The notes: generated from the letters alone by a model not told the origin. DNA of 64,000 bases from Pseudomonas sp. DG56-2 (GCF_004803755.1 NZ_CP032311.1:4046501-4110500), one strand, 5' to 3'. Numbered from the stretch's first letter, positions 8,427 to 18,852 are shown. Made by a program: numbers and translations.

Positions 8427-10091
8427 GTGGAACGCGAATACATGGAATTCGACGTGGTCATCGTCGGCGCTGGCCCGGCGGGCCTGTCCGCCGCCTGCCG
8501 ACTGAAGCAGAAGGCCGCCGAAGCCGGTAACGAAATCAGCGTCTGCGTGGTCGAGAAAGGCTCGGAAGTCGGTGCCCACATCCTTTCCGGCGCGGTGTTC
8601 GAACCACGCGCCCTGAACGAACTGTTCCCGGACTGGAAAGAACTCGGCGCCCCGCTCAACACCGAAGTCAAACGCGACGACATCTACGTGCTCAAGGATG
8701 CCGGCAGCTCGGTCAAGGTGCCTGACCTGTTCGTGCCCAAGACCATGCACAACGAAGGTAACTACATCATTTCTCTGGGCAACCTGTGCCGCTGGCTGGC
8801 CCAGCAGGCCGAGAACCTGGGTGTGGAAATCTACCCAGGCTTCGCCGCCCAGGAAGCGCTGTTCGACGAAAACGGTGTCGTGCGCGGGATCATCACGGGC
8901 GACCTGGGTGTCGACCGTGAAGGCAATCCGAAAGACGGCCTGTACACCCCAGGCATGGAGTTGCGTGGCAAGTACACCCTGTTCGCCGAAGGCTGCCGCG
9001 GCCACTTGGGCAAGCAACTGATCAAGCGTTTCAACCTGGACAGCGACTCCGACGTGCAGCACTACGGCATCGGCCTGAAGGAAATCTGGGAAATCGATCC
9101 GGCCAAGCATGAGCAAGGCCTGGTTGTGCATACCGCTGGCTGGCCGCTGGATGTAATGGCCAAGGAGAACACCGGTGGTTCGTTCCTCTATCACCTGGAA
9201 AACAACCAGGTAGTAGTCGGTCTGATCGTCGACCTGTCCTACAGCAATGCCTACCTGTCGCCGTTCGACGAGTTCCAACGCCTCAAGCACCACCCAGTGA
9301 TCAGCCAGTACCTCGAAGGCGGCAAGCGCATCAGCTACGGCGCTCGCGCCCTGGCCAAAGGCGGCCTGAACTCGCTGCCGAAAATGGTCTTCGCTGGTGG
9401 CGCTCTGATCGGCTGCGACCTGGGCACCATGAACGTGGCCAAGATCAAAGGCAGCCACACTGCGATGAAATCCGGCATGCTGGCGGCTGAAGCGGTGGCC
9501 GATGCATTGCTCGCGGGCAGTGAAGGTGGCGATCAGCTCAACAGCTACGTCGAGGCTTTCAAAGCCAGCTGGCTGCACGAAGAACTGTTCGCCAGCCGCA
9601 ACTTCGGCCCGGCAATGCACAAGTTCGGCCCAATGCTCGGTGCTGCGTTCAACTACCTCGACCAGAACTGGTTCGGTGGCAAGCTGCCGTTCACCCTGCA
9701 CGACACCAAGCCGGACTACGCCTGCCTGAAGCTTGCCGCCGATTCGAAGAAAATCGACTATCCCAAGCCAGACGGCAAGCTGAGCTTCGACAAGCTCAGC
9801 TCGGTGTTCCTCTCCAGCACCAACCATGAAGAAGAGCAGCCGTGCCACCTGAAACTGGCCGACGCAGGAATTCCGATCGGCACCAACCTGCCGCTCTACG
9901 ACGAACCCGCCCAGCGCTACTGCCCGGCAGGTGTGTACGAGGTGGTGACCCAGGAAGACGGCAACAAACGCTTCCAGATCAACGCCCAGAACTGCGTGCA
10001 CTGCAAGACCTGTGACATCAAGGACCCTTCGCAGAACATCACCTGGGTAACGCCGGAAGGCGCTGGTGGCCCGACTTACCCGAACATGTAA
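8427..10091 (+). CDS. etfD: Electron transfer flavoprotein-ubiquinone oxidoreductase
   Basis: 554 residues from GTG at 8427. AGGAG lies seven bases upstream of this GTG and decides the start over a TTG at 8409. The N-terminus has the FAD Rossmann motif VIVGAGPAGLSAACRL. The middle contains the membrane-associated ubiquinone region, and the C-terminus has the 4Fe-4S ligands in NAQNCVHCKTCDIKDPSQNI together with an upstream Cys (YCPAGVYE). It moves electrons from ETF to ubiquinone, completing the route from fatty-acid and amino-acid oxidation. It is divergent from etfBA. Also called etf-QO. Confidence 0.97.
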   Translation: MEREYMEFDVVIVGAGPAGLSAACRLKQKAAEAGNEISVCVVEKGSEVGAHILSGAVFEPRALNELFPDWKELGAPLNTEVKRDDIYVLKDAGSSVKVPDLFVPKTMHNEGNYIISLGNLCRWLAQQAENLGVEIYPGFAAQEALFDENGVVRGIITGDLGVDREGNPKDGLYTPGMELRGKYTLFAEGCRGHLGKQLIKRFNLDSDSDVQHYGIGLKEIWEIDPAKHEQGLVVHTAGWPLDVMAKENTGGSFLYHLENNQVVVGLIVDLSYSNAYLSPFDEFQRLKHHPVISQYLEGGKRISYGARALAKGGLNSLPKMVFAGGALIGCDLGTMNVAKIKGSHTAMKSGMLAAEAVADALLAGSEGGDQLNSYVEAFKASWLHEELFASRNFGPAMHKFGPMLGAAFNYLDQNWFGGKLPFTLHDTKPDYACLKLAADSKKIDYPKPDGKLSFDKLSSVFLSSTNHEEEQPCHLKLADAGIPIGTNLPLYDEPAQRYCPAGVYEVVTQEDGNKRFQINAQNCVHCKTCDIKDPSQNITWVTPEGAGGPTYPNM

Positions 10092-10104
10092 GTCAGCACC
10101 CAAC

Positions 10105-10141
10105 AAAAAGCCCCCTCGCCTTGCGGCCAGGGGGCTTTTTT
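10105..10141. terminator. Bidirectional terminator after etfD
   Basis: Stem AAAAAGCCCCCT / AGGGGGCTTTTTT with A run and T run on either side, between convergent etfD and the MFS gene. Confidence 0.92.
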
Positions 10142-10166
10142 CCGACTGCGTATTACGCCCGCCTAC

Positions 10167-11477
10167 TCAGCAGCGCACCGCGTCTGCCTCGTAGTCCAAT
10201 GTTTCTCGTGTCGCAAAGTAGCATGCCGTGAGCAGTCCCACAGCGCCCATAATCAGACTGAACCCAACGCATACCCAGGGGCTCCAGGGCATCAGCGCTA
10301 TAAGCATCAGCGGCGTAGTACTGGCCCATAGTGCATAGGCGATATTGTAGGTGAAGGAGATGCCCGAAACGCGGATCGGCGCCGGAAACAACCCGACCAT
10401 CACTGAAGGCACCACTCCCACTACCCCGCAAGCCAGACCGGCTACCGCGTAGGCCAACCCAGGCCACTGCCAGCCACTCACCAGACTGGTATACAAGGCC
10501 GCGATACCCAGCGGCAGCAGCAGGCTGTAGATCATCAGTGCCCGCCATGCACCGATGCGGTCGACCAGCAGCCCGGCCAATACACAGCCAATATTGAGAA
10601 AGACAATCCCCATACTGCTCAAGGCGAAGGTATGACCAGCGCTCATGCCAAAGCGTTGCTGCATGACGGTCGGGGTTATCACCACCAACACCACCACTGC
10701 CGATGTCAGCACGCAGGTGAGTAGCGCCGCTGGAAGCAAAGCACGGCGGTGTTCAGTCAACACCGTACGCAGCGGAAAGGCCACCGGCTGTTCACGGCGG
10801 TCGCGCATGGCCAGGAAAACCGGGGTTTCACTCAACCAGCGGCGTAGCCACACCCCGATCACGCCAAATACCCCACCCAACAGAAACGGAAAGCGCCAGG
10901 CGTAATCGAGGATCTCTTGGGCGGTAAACATCTGCGCCAACAGCGTGGCAGTCAAGGCACCGAGCAGATAGCCGAAGGTCAGACCTGCCTGGAGGAAGCC
11001 CAAGGCATAGCCGCGGCGGCCGGCCGGAGTGTGCTCGGCAACGAACACCCAGGCACTTGGCACTTCGCCACCCACTGCCGCGCCCTGGAAAATACGCAGT
11101 GCCAGCAGAATCAGCGGCGCGAAATAGCCGATATCGGCATAAGTAGGCATCACCCCGATCAGCAGGCAAGGCAACGCCATCATCAGGATGCTCAAGCTGA
11201 AGACCTTCTTGCGCCCCAGGTGATCCGCAAAATGCGCCATGAGAATGCCGCCCAACGGCCTCGCCAGATAGCCGGTGACGAAAATCCCGAAACTCTGCAG
11301 TAAACGTAGCCATTCCGGCATTTCTGGCGGGAAGAACAACTGGCTCAGGGTCAGGGCGAAAAACACGAAAATGATGAAATCGTAGATTTCCAGGGCACCG
11401 CCCAATGCTGCCAGGCTCAGGGTCTTGTGATGACTGCGCGTCAGGCGTAACGCAGGCGCAGGCGAGGTGGCTGTCAT
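10167..11477 (-). CDS. MFS transporter, metabolite:H+ symporter type
   Basis: 436 residues with about 12 membrane segments. The loop 2-3 motif GRPLGG..MAHFADHLGRKKVF is typical of the MHS branch (proline/betaine, shikimate, alpha-ketoglutarate permeases), and RIFQGAAVGGEVPSAWVFVAEH matches its transmembrane 4-5 region. The substrate cannot be told from sequence. No catabolic operon is adjacent. It is convergent with etfD, sharing a bidirectional terminator. Confidence 0.88.
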   Translation of the reverse strand: MTATSPAPALRLTRSHHKTLSLAALGGALEIYDFIIFVFFALTLSQLFFPPEMPEWLRLLQSFGIFVTGYLARPLGGILMAHFADHLGRKKVFSLSILMMALPCLLIGVMPTYADIGYFAPLILLALRIFQGAAVGGEVPSAWVFVAEHTPAGRRGYALGFLQAGLTFGYLLGALTATLLAQMFTAQEILDYAWRFPFLLGGVFGVIGVWLRRWLSETPVFLAMRDRREQPVAFPLRTVLTEHRRALLPAALLTCVLTSAVVVLVVITPTVMQQRFGMSAGHTFALSSMGIVFLNIGCVLAGLLVDRIGAWRALMIYSLLLPLGIAALYTSLVSGWQWPGLAYAVAGLACGVVGVVPSVMVGLFPAPIRVSGISFTYNIAYALWASTTPLMLIALMPWSPWVCVGFSLIMGAVGLLTACYFATRETLDYEADAVRC

Positions 11478-11589
11478 AGAAGCAATCCGTCAATCGATAG
11501 GCATCCGCACGCTTGCTGGCGCGAGGGCAAACGCAAGAGGATAGCAAAACACCCCATCGGGATGTGCTGGCGGAGGCTACGGCTATCGA

Positions 11590-12069
11590 TCAGCGAGAGA
11601 AAATAGAATGCGCGAAGCTTGCCCGTCGCGGTGCATAGCCGCGATGGTTTCCATGCTCATAGACCCCCGGCAACTGCCCGATCACCCTGGGCATATCAAT
11701 GATCGCCATGAAGCTTTGCATGGTTTCGTTGTCTGGCACTTTAGGCAGGCTGACATTGACCGACTGGCGCTGACCACTGGGAATGGCCGGAACCTTCAGG
11801 TGCTGAGACTCATAAAGCAAGGCGTGCTGAATCTGCGTATTAACCTGGCAATAACGCTCAAGATCGACCCCGACATGACTGGCAAGGTCGATATTGCCAA
11901 CCAGCAGATTGAATGGTTGCAACGCGCCCTGCACCAATCGCTGCAAGTCCTCGAAAGACTCCACAGGCGCTATGCGGTAGTAGCCCATGCCATTGAGCAT
12001 TTTTTCCAACTGCATCAATTGCATCGGATGCTCATCGGCAATCAGTATCCGCAGGGATTTGTCTGGCAT
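11590..12069 (-). CDS. Orphan receiver-like protein with degenerate phosphoacceptor
   Basis: About 159 residues from the ATG at 12069 (in-frame ATG at 12075 and TTG at 12087 are alternatives; none has a clear ribosome site). The N-terminal half follows a response-regulator receiver: LRILIADEHP has the acidic pair (Asp12, Glu13), but the strand that normally ends in the phosphorylated Asp reads NLLVGNIDL, placing Asn59 there. There is no DNA-binding or enzymatic output domain. No kinase gene is near. It may act as a phosphorylation-independent partner protein. Function unknown. Confidence 0.65.
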   Translation of the reverse strand: MPDKSLRILIADEHPMQLMQLEKMLNGMGYYRIAPVESFEDLQRLVQGALQPFNLLVGNIDLASHVGVDLERYCQVNTQIQHALLYESQHLKVPAIPSGQRQSVNVSLPKVPDNETMQSFMAIIDMPRVIGQLPGVYEHGNHRGYAPRRASFAHSIFSR

Positions 12070-12406
12070 CGTCATTGACCAAGGCAAATAAGCGTTAAAG
12101 GCACTCCTCGACCGTACTGCGCCAATAAATCAACTTCAGGCTGGTGGCAGGCACTTCGCCAGACACAAGGTGTTCATTGATAGTTGTAGGGAAACCCGCA
12201 TAAATCAAGGACAGCCTGGGAGAAATTTGAGTGATGGCACTAAACCCAAATACAAATTATAATTATTCGTAACCAAGCCTTGCTGTCGTGCCTTCCCGTC
12301 GCGGTAAATTCTGTCGCGAGAATCTCGTTTACCTGAAGCTTTACGTGTATGTCGTGGTTGCCTGGCAACACGACGCCACGCCCCATCCCTTTGGCTGGAA
12401 CTCTGC
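12070..12406. other. Intergenic region before pvdR
   Basis: 337 bases between a divergent receiver gene and pvdR. It contains the PvdS-type promoter described separately and an AT-rich stretch at about 12240-12270. No small gene was recognised. Confidence 0.6.
12305..12328 (+). promoter_or_regulatory. PvdS-dependent promoter of pvdRT-opmQ
   Basis: TAAAT at 12305-12309, exactly 16 bases, CGT at 12326-12328: a perfect iron-starvation (IS) box. The pvdR start is about 80 bases downstream. Confidence 0.85.
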
Positions 12407-13585
12407 ATGAGACGTCCTTCAAAAAAACGCCGGCTGATACTCTGCGGCCTCGGCCTGCTCAGCCTGAGCGCCTTGCTTGCATGGAAAATCCTTTCCCCCG
12501 GCGCCGACCCGCTCAGCACTGTCAGCGTGACGCGCAATGACATCGAAAGCAGTGTCACGGCTTTGGGCACCTTGCAACCTCGGCGCTATGTGGACGTCGG
12601 TGCACAGGCTTCCGGACAGATCCGCAAATTGCATGTGGAGGTGGGCGATCAGGTGAAGGCTGGCCAGTTGCTGGTCGAGATCGATCCTTCTACCCAGCAA
12701 GCGAAGCTCGATGCAGGGCGCTTCTCGATCGACAACCTCAAGGCGCAGCTCGCAGAACAGCAAGCCCAGTACCTACTCGCCGAGCAACAGTACAAGCGCC
12801 AGCGCAATCTCGCTGCCGGCGGCGCGACCCGCGAAGAAGATGTGCAAAGCGCCCAGGCACAGCTCAAGGTGACCCAAGCACGTATCGACATGTACCGCGC
12901 GCAGATCCGCCAGGCCCAGGCCAGTCTGCGCAGTGACGAAGCCGAGCTGGGGTACACGCGCATCTATGCACCGATGTCCGGCACCGTCGTCGCTGTCGAT
13001 GCCCGCGAAGGTCAAACCCTCAACGCCCAGCAGCAGACACCATTGATACTGCGTATTGCCAAATTGTCGCCAATGACTGTTTGGGCCGAAGTGTCCGAAG
13101 CCGACATCGGCCATGTCAAACCCGGCATGGCGGCCTACTTCACCACCCTCGCCGGCGGCAAGCGGCGCTGGACCAGCACTGTGCGCCAGATTCTTCCCGT
13201 GCCGCCCAAACCCCTGGACCAGTCCAATCAAGGCGGCGGCAGCCCGGCCAGCGCCAGTGGTGGTAGCGCCGGCGGTAAAGTGGTGCTGTACACCGTACTG
13301 CTGGACGTCGACAACCCCGACAACGCGCTGATGGCTGAAATGACCACCCAGGTATTCTTCGTTGCCGGTCGCGCCAGCAAAGTGCTGACCGTACCGGTGG
13401 CAGCCCTCGACGAAGACGCCAGCAATGAGAACCTGCAGATTGCCCAGGTGCTCGATGCCAGCGGCAAGGTCGAGCAACGCCAGGTTCGCACGGGGCTGAG
13501 CGACCGTCTGCGGGTACAGGTGTTGGAGGGCTTGAATGAAGGTGAGCGACTGTTGATCGGCGCACCTGCTGCCAGCGGAGGTTGA
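12407..13585 (+). CDS. pvdR: Pyoverdine efflux periplasmic adaptor PvdR (MacA-like)
   Basis: 392 residues. One N-terminal membrane anchor (residues about 9-27), then the adaptor layout: split lipoyl halves (QASGQIRKLHVEVGDQVKAG and YTRIYAPMSGTVVAVDAREGQ), a coiled-coil hairpin at about 95-185, a beta-barrel and a membrane-proximal domain. A Gly/Ser-rich loop sits near residue 270. It links the ABC protein PvdT to OpmQ. In P. aeruginosa PvdRT-OpmQ secretes and recycles pyoverdine. The pvdT start follows immediately after its stop. Confidence 0.93.
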   Translation: MRRPSKKRRLILCGLGLLSLSALLAWKILSPGADPLSTVSVTRNDIESSVTALGTLQPRRYVDVGAQASGQIRKLHVEVGDQVKAGQLLVEIDPSTQQAKLDAGRFSIDNLKAQLAEQQAQYLLAEQQYKRQRNLAAGGATREEDVQSAQAQLKVTQARIDMYRAQIRQAQASLRSDEAELGYTRIYAPMSGTVVAVDAREGQTLNAQQQTPLILRIAKLSPMTVWAEVSEADIGHVKPGMAAYFTTLAGGKRRWTSTVRQILPVPPKPLDQSNQGGGSPASASGGSAGGKVVLYTVLLDVDNPDNALMAEMTTQVFFVAGRASKVLTVPVAALDEDASNENLQIAQVLDASGKVEQRQVRTGLSDRLRVQVLEGLNEGERLLIGAPAASGG

Positions 13586-15553
13586 ATGAGCACCCCGCTG
13601 ATCGAGCTGTGCGACATTCGCAAATCCTACGGCGGCGTCGATACGCCCAAGGTCGAGGTGGTCCGTGGCATCAGCCTGGCCATCCATCCCGGAGAGTTCG
13701 TCGCCATCGTCGGTGCCTCCGGCTCCGGCAAGTCAACGCTGATGAACATCCTCGGTTGTCTTGATCGGCCGACATCAGGCCAGTACCTGTTCGCCGGCAA
13801 GAACGTTGCCGACCTGGACAGCGATGAACTGGCGTGGCTTCGCCGCGAAGCCTTCGGTTTCGTCTTCCAGGGCTACCACCTGATTGCCTCGGGCTCGGCT
13901 CAGGAGAATGTCGAGATGCCGGCCATCTATGCTGGGACCCCCGCTGATGAACGTCACGCTCGCGCAGCGGCCTTACTCGAACGCCTGGGCCTGGCCAGCC
14001 GTACCGGCAACCGTCCGCATCAGCTCTCAGGCGGTCAGCAGCAACGAGTGTCGATTGCGCGGGCATTGATGAACGGCGGCCACATCATTCTTGCCGACGA
14101 ACCTACCGGCGCCCTCGACAGCCAAAGCGGTGCCGAGGTCATGGCGTTGCTGGATGAACTGGCGAGCCAAGGCCATGTAGTTATCCTGATTACTCATGAT
14201 CGCGAAGTGGCGGCACGGGCCAAACGGATCATCGAGATCCGCGATGGCTTGATCCTCAGCGATTCGGCCCATGAAAACTCCAATGCACAGGAACATCACG
14301 AAGGCTTGCAGGCCGAAGACCTGCGCCAACGCCTGGATCAAGGTGCTACCCACAGCGGTGCCTGGAAAGGCGAGCTGCTCGAGTCACTGCAAGCCGCCTG
14401 GCGGGTCATGTGGATCAATCGCTTCCGCACCGCGCTGACCTTGCTCGGCATCGTTATCGGCGTGGCTTCGGTTGTAGTCATGCTCGCGGTTGGGGAAGGA
14501 AGCAAGCGCCAGGTCATGGCGCAAATGGCCGCATTTGGTTCCAACATTCTCTACCTAAGTGGCAGCGCACCGACCCTACGCGAACCTGCCGGCATCGTCA
14601 CCCTCGACGATGTGGCTGCGGTTGGTAGCCTGCCCCAGGTCAAGATGATCATGCCGGTGATCGGCAACACCCTGATGGTGCGTTACGGCAACAACAACCA
14701 ACAGTTTTATGTGGGTGGCAACAACACCTACTTCTCCGAAATATTCAACTGGCCGGTGGTCGAGGGCAGCTTTTTTACCGAGGCCGACGAACGCGCCGCC
14801 GCGGCTGTCGCCGTGATCGGCCAGAAGGTCAAAGAGAAGCTGTTCGGTACGCAGATCAACCCGATCGGCCAGTACATCCTGGTGGAGAACGTACCGTTCC
14901 AGGTCGTTGGCATCCTCAAAGGCAAAGGCGCCAGCTCCGGCGACCAGGACAGCGACGAGCGTATCGTGGTGCCCTACTCCGCGGCTGCCATTCGCCTGTT
15001 CGGCAGCCGCAACCCGGAATACGTCACCATCGCTGCCAGCGACTCCCAACGCGTTGCGCAAACCGAAGCTGCAATCAACAAACTGATGCGCAAGCTGCAC
15101 AACGGCAAGCACGACTATGAGCTGAGCAACGACGCCGCTCTGATCCAGGCTGAAGCGCGAACCCAGAACACTCTGTCGCTGATGCTCGGCTCGATTGCTG
15201 CGATTTCGCTGCTGGTTGGCGGCATTGGTGTGATGAACATCATGTTGATGACCGTACGCGAACGCACGCGTGAGATCGGAATCCGCATGGCCACTGGTGC
15301 CAGGCAGCGCGATATTCTGCGTCAGTTCCTCAGCGAGGCGGTACTGCTGTCAATGGTCGGCGGCATTACCGGTATTGCCCTGGCCCTGATGATTGGTGGC
15401 GTATTGCTGCTTGGCAACATTGCCGTGGCCTTTTCCCTGGCGGCCGTACTCGGCGCCTTTGCCTGCGCAGTGGCCACTGGCGTGGTGTTCGGCTTCATGC
15501 CGGCGCGCAAGGCCGCCCGTCTCGACCCAGTCAAAGCCCTTACCAGCGAATAA
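13586..15553 (+). CDS. pvdT: Pyoverdine efflux ABC transporter PvdT (MacB-like)
   Basis: 655 residues. The N-terminal ATPase has Walker [10 protein letters not shown], signature [15 protein letters not shown] and Walker [14 protein letters not shown] MacB-type membrane part follows: one transmembrane segment near residue 290, a large periplasmic domain (about 310-530), and three C-terminal segments ending in the [13 protein letters not shown] motif. It powers export with PvdR and OpmQ. Starts right after the pvdR stop, so it is translationally coupled. Confidence 0.95.
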   Translation: MSTPLIELCDIRKSYGGVDTPKVEVVRGISLAIHPGEFVAIVGASGSGKSTLMNILGCLDRPTSGQYLFAGKNVADLDSDELAWLRREAFGFVFQGYHLIASGSAQENVEMPAIYAGTPADERHARAAALLERLGLASRTGNRPHQLSGGQQQRVSIARALMNGGHIILADEPTGALDSQSGAEVMALLDELASQGHVVILITHDREVAARAKRIIEIRDGLILSDSAHENSNAQEHHEGLQAEDLRQRLDQGATHSGAWKGELLESLQAAWRVMWINRFRTALTLLGIVIGVASVVVMLAVGEGSKRQVMAQMAAFGSNILYLSGSAPTLREPAGIVTLDDVAAVGSLPQVKMIMPVIGNTLMVRYGNNNQQFYVGGNNTYFSEIFNWPVVEGSFFTEADERAAAAVAVIGQKVKEKLFGTQINPIGQYILVENVPFQVVGILKGKGASSGDQDSDERIVVPYSAAAIRLFGSRNPEYVTIAASDSQRVAQTEAAINKLMRKLHNGKHDYELSNDAALIQAEARTQNTLSLMLGSIAAISLLVGGIGVMNIMLMTVRERTREIGIRMATGARQRDILRQFLSEAVLLSMVGGITGIALALMIGGVLLLGNIAVAFSLAAVLGAFACAVATGVVFGFMPARKAARLDPVKALTSE

Positions 15554-15556
15554 TCA

Positions 15557-16963
15557 ATGAACCTGCCCAGCCGCCTCAGTGTGTTGTCCATCAGCTTGCT
15601 TATCGCTGCCTGCAGCTACAACCGCACACCGCCGCAAAGCGGCCTGGAGGCACCCAAACAATGGCAAGGCCCCAGCAGCAATCTGCTTGTGTCGCTGCCG
15701 CAACAGCAATGGTGGCAACAATTCTCCAGCGCCCCGCTCAATCGACTGATTGCACACGCGCGGCACAACAGCTTCGATCTTGCCGCCGCAGTGGCCAGAG
15801 TTCGCCAGGCACAGGCCTCGGCGGTTATCGCTGGCGCACCGCTGCTGCCGGAGGTCAAGTTTGGCCTGGACGGCCGTCGTCAGCACCAGATGCGCGGTAC
15901 AGATTTCAACCAGGACGATGGCAATAACAGTGAACGCACCAGCACCACGTTCAGCACTCGCCTGAGTGCCAGCTACGAAGTCGACTTCTGGGGTGGCAAA
16001 GTCGCCGCGCGCGACAGCGCCCTGCTCGATCTGGATGCCAGCCAATACGACCGTGAGACGGTGGAACTGACCCTGCTGAGCGGGGTTGCAGACAGCTACC
16101 TGCAGAGTTTGGCGCTGGCCGAACAGGTACGTATTGCCCAGCTCAACCTGGCCAACGCTCGTGACGTGCTGCGCCTGGTACAGACCCGCTACGACTCAGG
16201 TTCAGCCACGGCCCTGGAACTGGCCCAACAACGCAGCCTGGTGGCCGGTCAAGCACGTCAGGTGCCATTGTTCGAGCAGCAATTGCAGGAAGCGCGCATC
16301 ACCCTGGCCACCTTGCTTGGCGAGCCTGTGCAAGAGCTGGCACCGATTCAGGAGTCGTTGCACGCGGTGCGCTGGCCCGAAATTGGAAGCGGCGTTCCCA
16401 GCCAACTGTTAGCCCGCCGACCCGATATCGCCGCAGCCGAAGCGCGCCTGGCTGCAGCCCAGGCCAATGTCCAGGTAGCACGCGCAGCCATGCTGCCCAG
16501 TCTTACCCTGGGTGCCGACCTTGGCTCGGGAGCCGAAACCTTTTCACAGATACTGCGCAGCCCCTACTACGCACTGACCGCGGGCGTGGCCGCGCCGATC
16601 TTCAACAATGGCCGCCTGCGCGCCGAACGGGACAAGGCCAGCGCCAGGCAAGAGGAGTTGTTGCAGGACTATCGCAGCAGCATCGTTGCCGGCTTTGCAG
16701 ACGTCGAAAAGGCGCTCAATGGCATTAGCGGTGTAGACGAGCAGCGCCAGTGGCAGGATCAGGAAGTCGAACAGGCACGCACCGCCTTCACGCTATCCGA
16801 AAGCCGCTACCAGGCCGGGGCCGAAACCTTGCTGACTGTTCTGGAAACGCAGCGCACGCTCTACCAGGCGCAAGACCAACAAGTGCAATTGCACCTGGCC
16901 CGGCTGCAAGGCAGCGTGGCGCTGTACAAAGCGTTGGGAGGCGGTTGGCAAGTCAGTCGCTGA
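15557..16963 (+). CDS. opmQ: Outer-membrane efflux channel OpmQ
   Basis: 468 residues. The signal ends in a lipobox (SLLIAACS). It has the two repeated outer-membrane-factor halves, including SYEVDFWGG and the second-repeat LAAAQANVQVARAAMLPSL region, typical of the NodT/OprM group. It forms the trimeric channel that completes the PvdRT-OpmQ pump. It lies 3 bases after pvdT. Confidence 0.94.
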   Translation: MNLPSRLSVLSISLLIAACSYNRTPPQSGLEAPKQWQGPSSNLLVSLPQQQWWQQFSSAPLNRLIAHARHNSFDLAAAVARVRQAQASAVIAGAPLLPEVKFGLDGRRQHQMRGTDFNQDDGNNSERTSTTFSTRLSASYEVDFWGGKVAARDSALLDLDASQYDRETVELTLLSGVADSYLQSLALAEQVRIAQLNLANARDVLRLVQTRYDSGSATALELAQQRSLVAGQARQVPLFEQQLQEARITLATLLGEPVQELAPIQESLHAVRWPEIGSGVPSQLLARRPDIAAAEARLAAAQANVQVARAAMLPSLTLGADLGSGAETFSQILRSPYYALTAGVAAPIFNNGRLRAERDKASARQEELLQDYRSSIVAGFADVEKALNGISGVDEQRQWQDQEVEQARTAFTLSESRYQAGAETLLTVLETQRTLYQAQDQQVQLHLARLQGSVALYKALGGGWQVSR

Positions 16964-16972
16964 CAGACCTTC

Positions 16973-16993
16973 GCGGGGCAAACCTGTGCCCCG
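16973..16993. terminator. Hairpin between convergent opmQ and pvdP
   Basis: Stem GCGGGGCA / TGCCCCGC with a 5-base loop. No T run on either side; likely a bidirectional stop. Confidence 0.55.
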
Positions 16994-17001
16994 CAATTGC
17001 T

Positions 17002-18624
17002 TCAGGAAACGATCCCGCGCAGTGACAAGTGGCGGGCATACCACGGGCGCTGCGGCACACGCCGGACCCAATTGCCAATATTGTCCTCATCGCCAAAGGT
17101 GATGCGCAAGGCAAGCTTCATGGTTTCCACATCCATCTCCACCGACTTGCCCGGGAACGTTCCTGGCACAGTGCTGCAACCATGAGTCACGGGCCCAAGC
17201 CACGGGTCGTCCACCTCGACCCAACGCCCAGGGGCAAACCATTGGACACCATTGACCTCAAGCCGTTGAACTTGGCCTGGATTGTGGCGTTCATGGGCGC
17301 GATACCAGTCATCGATACGATCATCGATCCAGCCATGAAAGCCCCAGAACACCGGACTCACATGGGACGAAAACGGGTCGCCGAGAAAGTCGTTCTGCGC
17401 TGCGAACCAACGTGAACCGAAATCGGAAGGATCACGCGCAAACGGCACTGGCGCACCATTGACCGGATCACGGGGCACTGAGGCCCAGCACATGTGCAAC
17501 CAGTCATGCAGGTTCATCTCCAGCTCCGAACCAAACGCACCGAGTGTCAGCTTCGACAGGTAGTGCGGATCCTGATACTGGGATTCCCAGACTTGAAAAT
17601 TGCTGCAGTAGGTTTCCCCGGCCTTGATCGCAGATACCCATTGCCCATACGCCTCATCGTCCGGCGCAAGCCAGGTGGGCGGTACGCAATTTCCGTCATG
17701 GTTGTCAAAGTAGCGAGCAAAACCTTGGCGGTCCTGCTCGACCGCAGGCCTTGGCCTGGGGAAATGTGGCCAGGATGGCAAATCCTGCAGGGTGCGCGCG
17801 GCACCGAGCATATGCCGGTGCATGAACAGAAAATCGATACCCGAGCCGTTGCGATGCTTGCGCGGCCCGCGGGCATCGCGCTCATGGTCGCGCGGTCCGG
17901 GCTGCCATCCCAGCCCGCGCAAGGCCCCCTGTTTTCGTTCAGAAAGGTTGTGCCACTTGTCACGTGTCGCATGCCAGAGCTGGTGAAACAAACGATGCTC
18001 GGCACTCACCACCCAAGCCTGGAGTTCCGGGGTATAGGGCAACCGCTCGCGCGCCTCGGGAAACGGCCGTTTGACCGCGACAAAATGGCTGTCCAACAGC
18101 GGCAACGCCAGAGAACGCTGCAAAGGCTGAAGGTGACCACTCAAGCTGGCGCTGCCGGCATTGGCGAAATTTCCCCACACTTCATCCAACGTGGCGACAC
18201 ACTCATAGCCTGGGCCGCCCTGATTACTCAACAGACGCCAACGAATCTGCGCACTGGAGGCGCCAACCAGATCGCCCAGCACTCGGTAAGCCACTGGCCC
18301 CGGCCCTTCCAGACGGCTCTTCTCATCGACGAAGCCGCGCAAACCTCGACCTTTGGTGGCAACGTCCAGGTAAAGTTGCAGGCCGTGTTCGGGCAAGCCT
18401 GCAATCGCAGCCTGGCTGCCGGACAAGCGCAAGTCCCACACGCCACGCAACTGATCTGCCAATTGCTGGCCGGCAAGGTCGGCCAACTCGACACTGGCTT
18501 CACCTGGGGTAACGATATCGTCCTCAGGATCGTGGTTCAGTTTCTTATGCGCATAGTAGGCTGCGGGCACCGCTGCGCCTGCTACTGCCAGCCCCGCCAT
18601 GAAACCTCGCCGCGATATCGTCAT
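17002..18624 (-). CDS. pvdP: Pyoverdine maturation tyrosinase PvdP
   Basis: 540 residues from the ATG at 18624. The N-terminus has a twin-arginine signal (ISRRGFMAG), consistent with a folded copper enzyme exported by Tat. In P. aeruginosa PvdP completes the chromophore by hydroxylating the tyrosine-derived ring of ferribactin in the periplasm. The C-terminal half carries the His-rich copper-site segments: FMHRHMLG, the NLHDWLHMCW region and FWGFHGWIDDRIDDWY. Its promoter has a perfect PvdS box. Convergent with opmQ. Confidence 0.92.
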   Translation of the reverse strand: MTISRRGFMAGLAVAGAAVPAAYYAHKKLNHDPEDDIVTPGEASVELADLAGQQLADQLRGVWDLRLSGSQAAIAGLPEHGLQLYLDVATKGRGLRGFVDEKSRLEGPGPVAYRVLGDLVGASSAQIRWRLLSNQGGPGYECVATLDEVWGNFANAGSASLSGHLQPLQRSLALPLLDSHFVAVKRPFPEARERLPYTPELQAWVVSAEHRLFHQLWHATRDKWHNLSERKQGALRGLGWQPGPRDHERDARGPRKHRNGSGIDFLFMHRHMLGAARTLQDLPSWPHFPRPRPAVEQDRQGFARYFDNHDGNCVPPTWLAPDDEAYGQWVSAIKAGETYCSNFQVWESQYQDPHYLSKLTLGAFGSELEMNLHDWLHMCWASVPRDPVNGAPVPFARDPSDFGSRWFAAQNDFLGDPFSSHVSPVFWGFHGWIDDRIDDWYRAHERHNPGQVQRLEVNGVQWFAPGRWVEVDDPWLGPVTHGCSTVPGTFPGKSVEMDVETMKLALRITFGDEDNIGNWVRRVPQRPWYARHLSLRGIVS

Positions 18625-18670
18625 TGTTCTACCCGTTTGCGCCATCAAAGCAGGCGGTATCCAAGCTAGA

Positions 18671-18694
18671 ACGTATCGAGCCGAAGGAAATTTA
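18671..18694 (-). promoter_or_regulatory. PvdS-dependent promoter of pvdP
   Basis: On the minus strand TAAAT (18694-18690), 16 bases, CGT (18673-18671). It lies about 47 bases before the pvdP start. Confidence 0.85.
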
Positions 18695-18852
18695 AGCGCC
18701 GGGGTGACAGCTAATCCATACGCACGAGCATGGGTTTCCAAGGTGAATTCTTTCTAGGCAAGGACATCGACCAGCAGATTCTCAAATTCGGGAGCAGGCC
18801 CGTACCTACCGGTTGTGCACCGTTTGGTAGGGCGGGCTTGCCCAGCGATCTA

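Noticed and set aside
8238..10106. 622-residue open frame antisense to etfD
   Set aside because: It mirrors the codons of a certain gene in high-GC DNA; no ribosome site, no family motif, and the real gene is fully supported.
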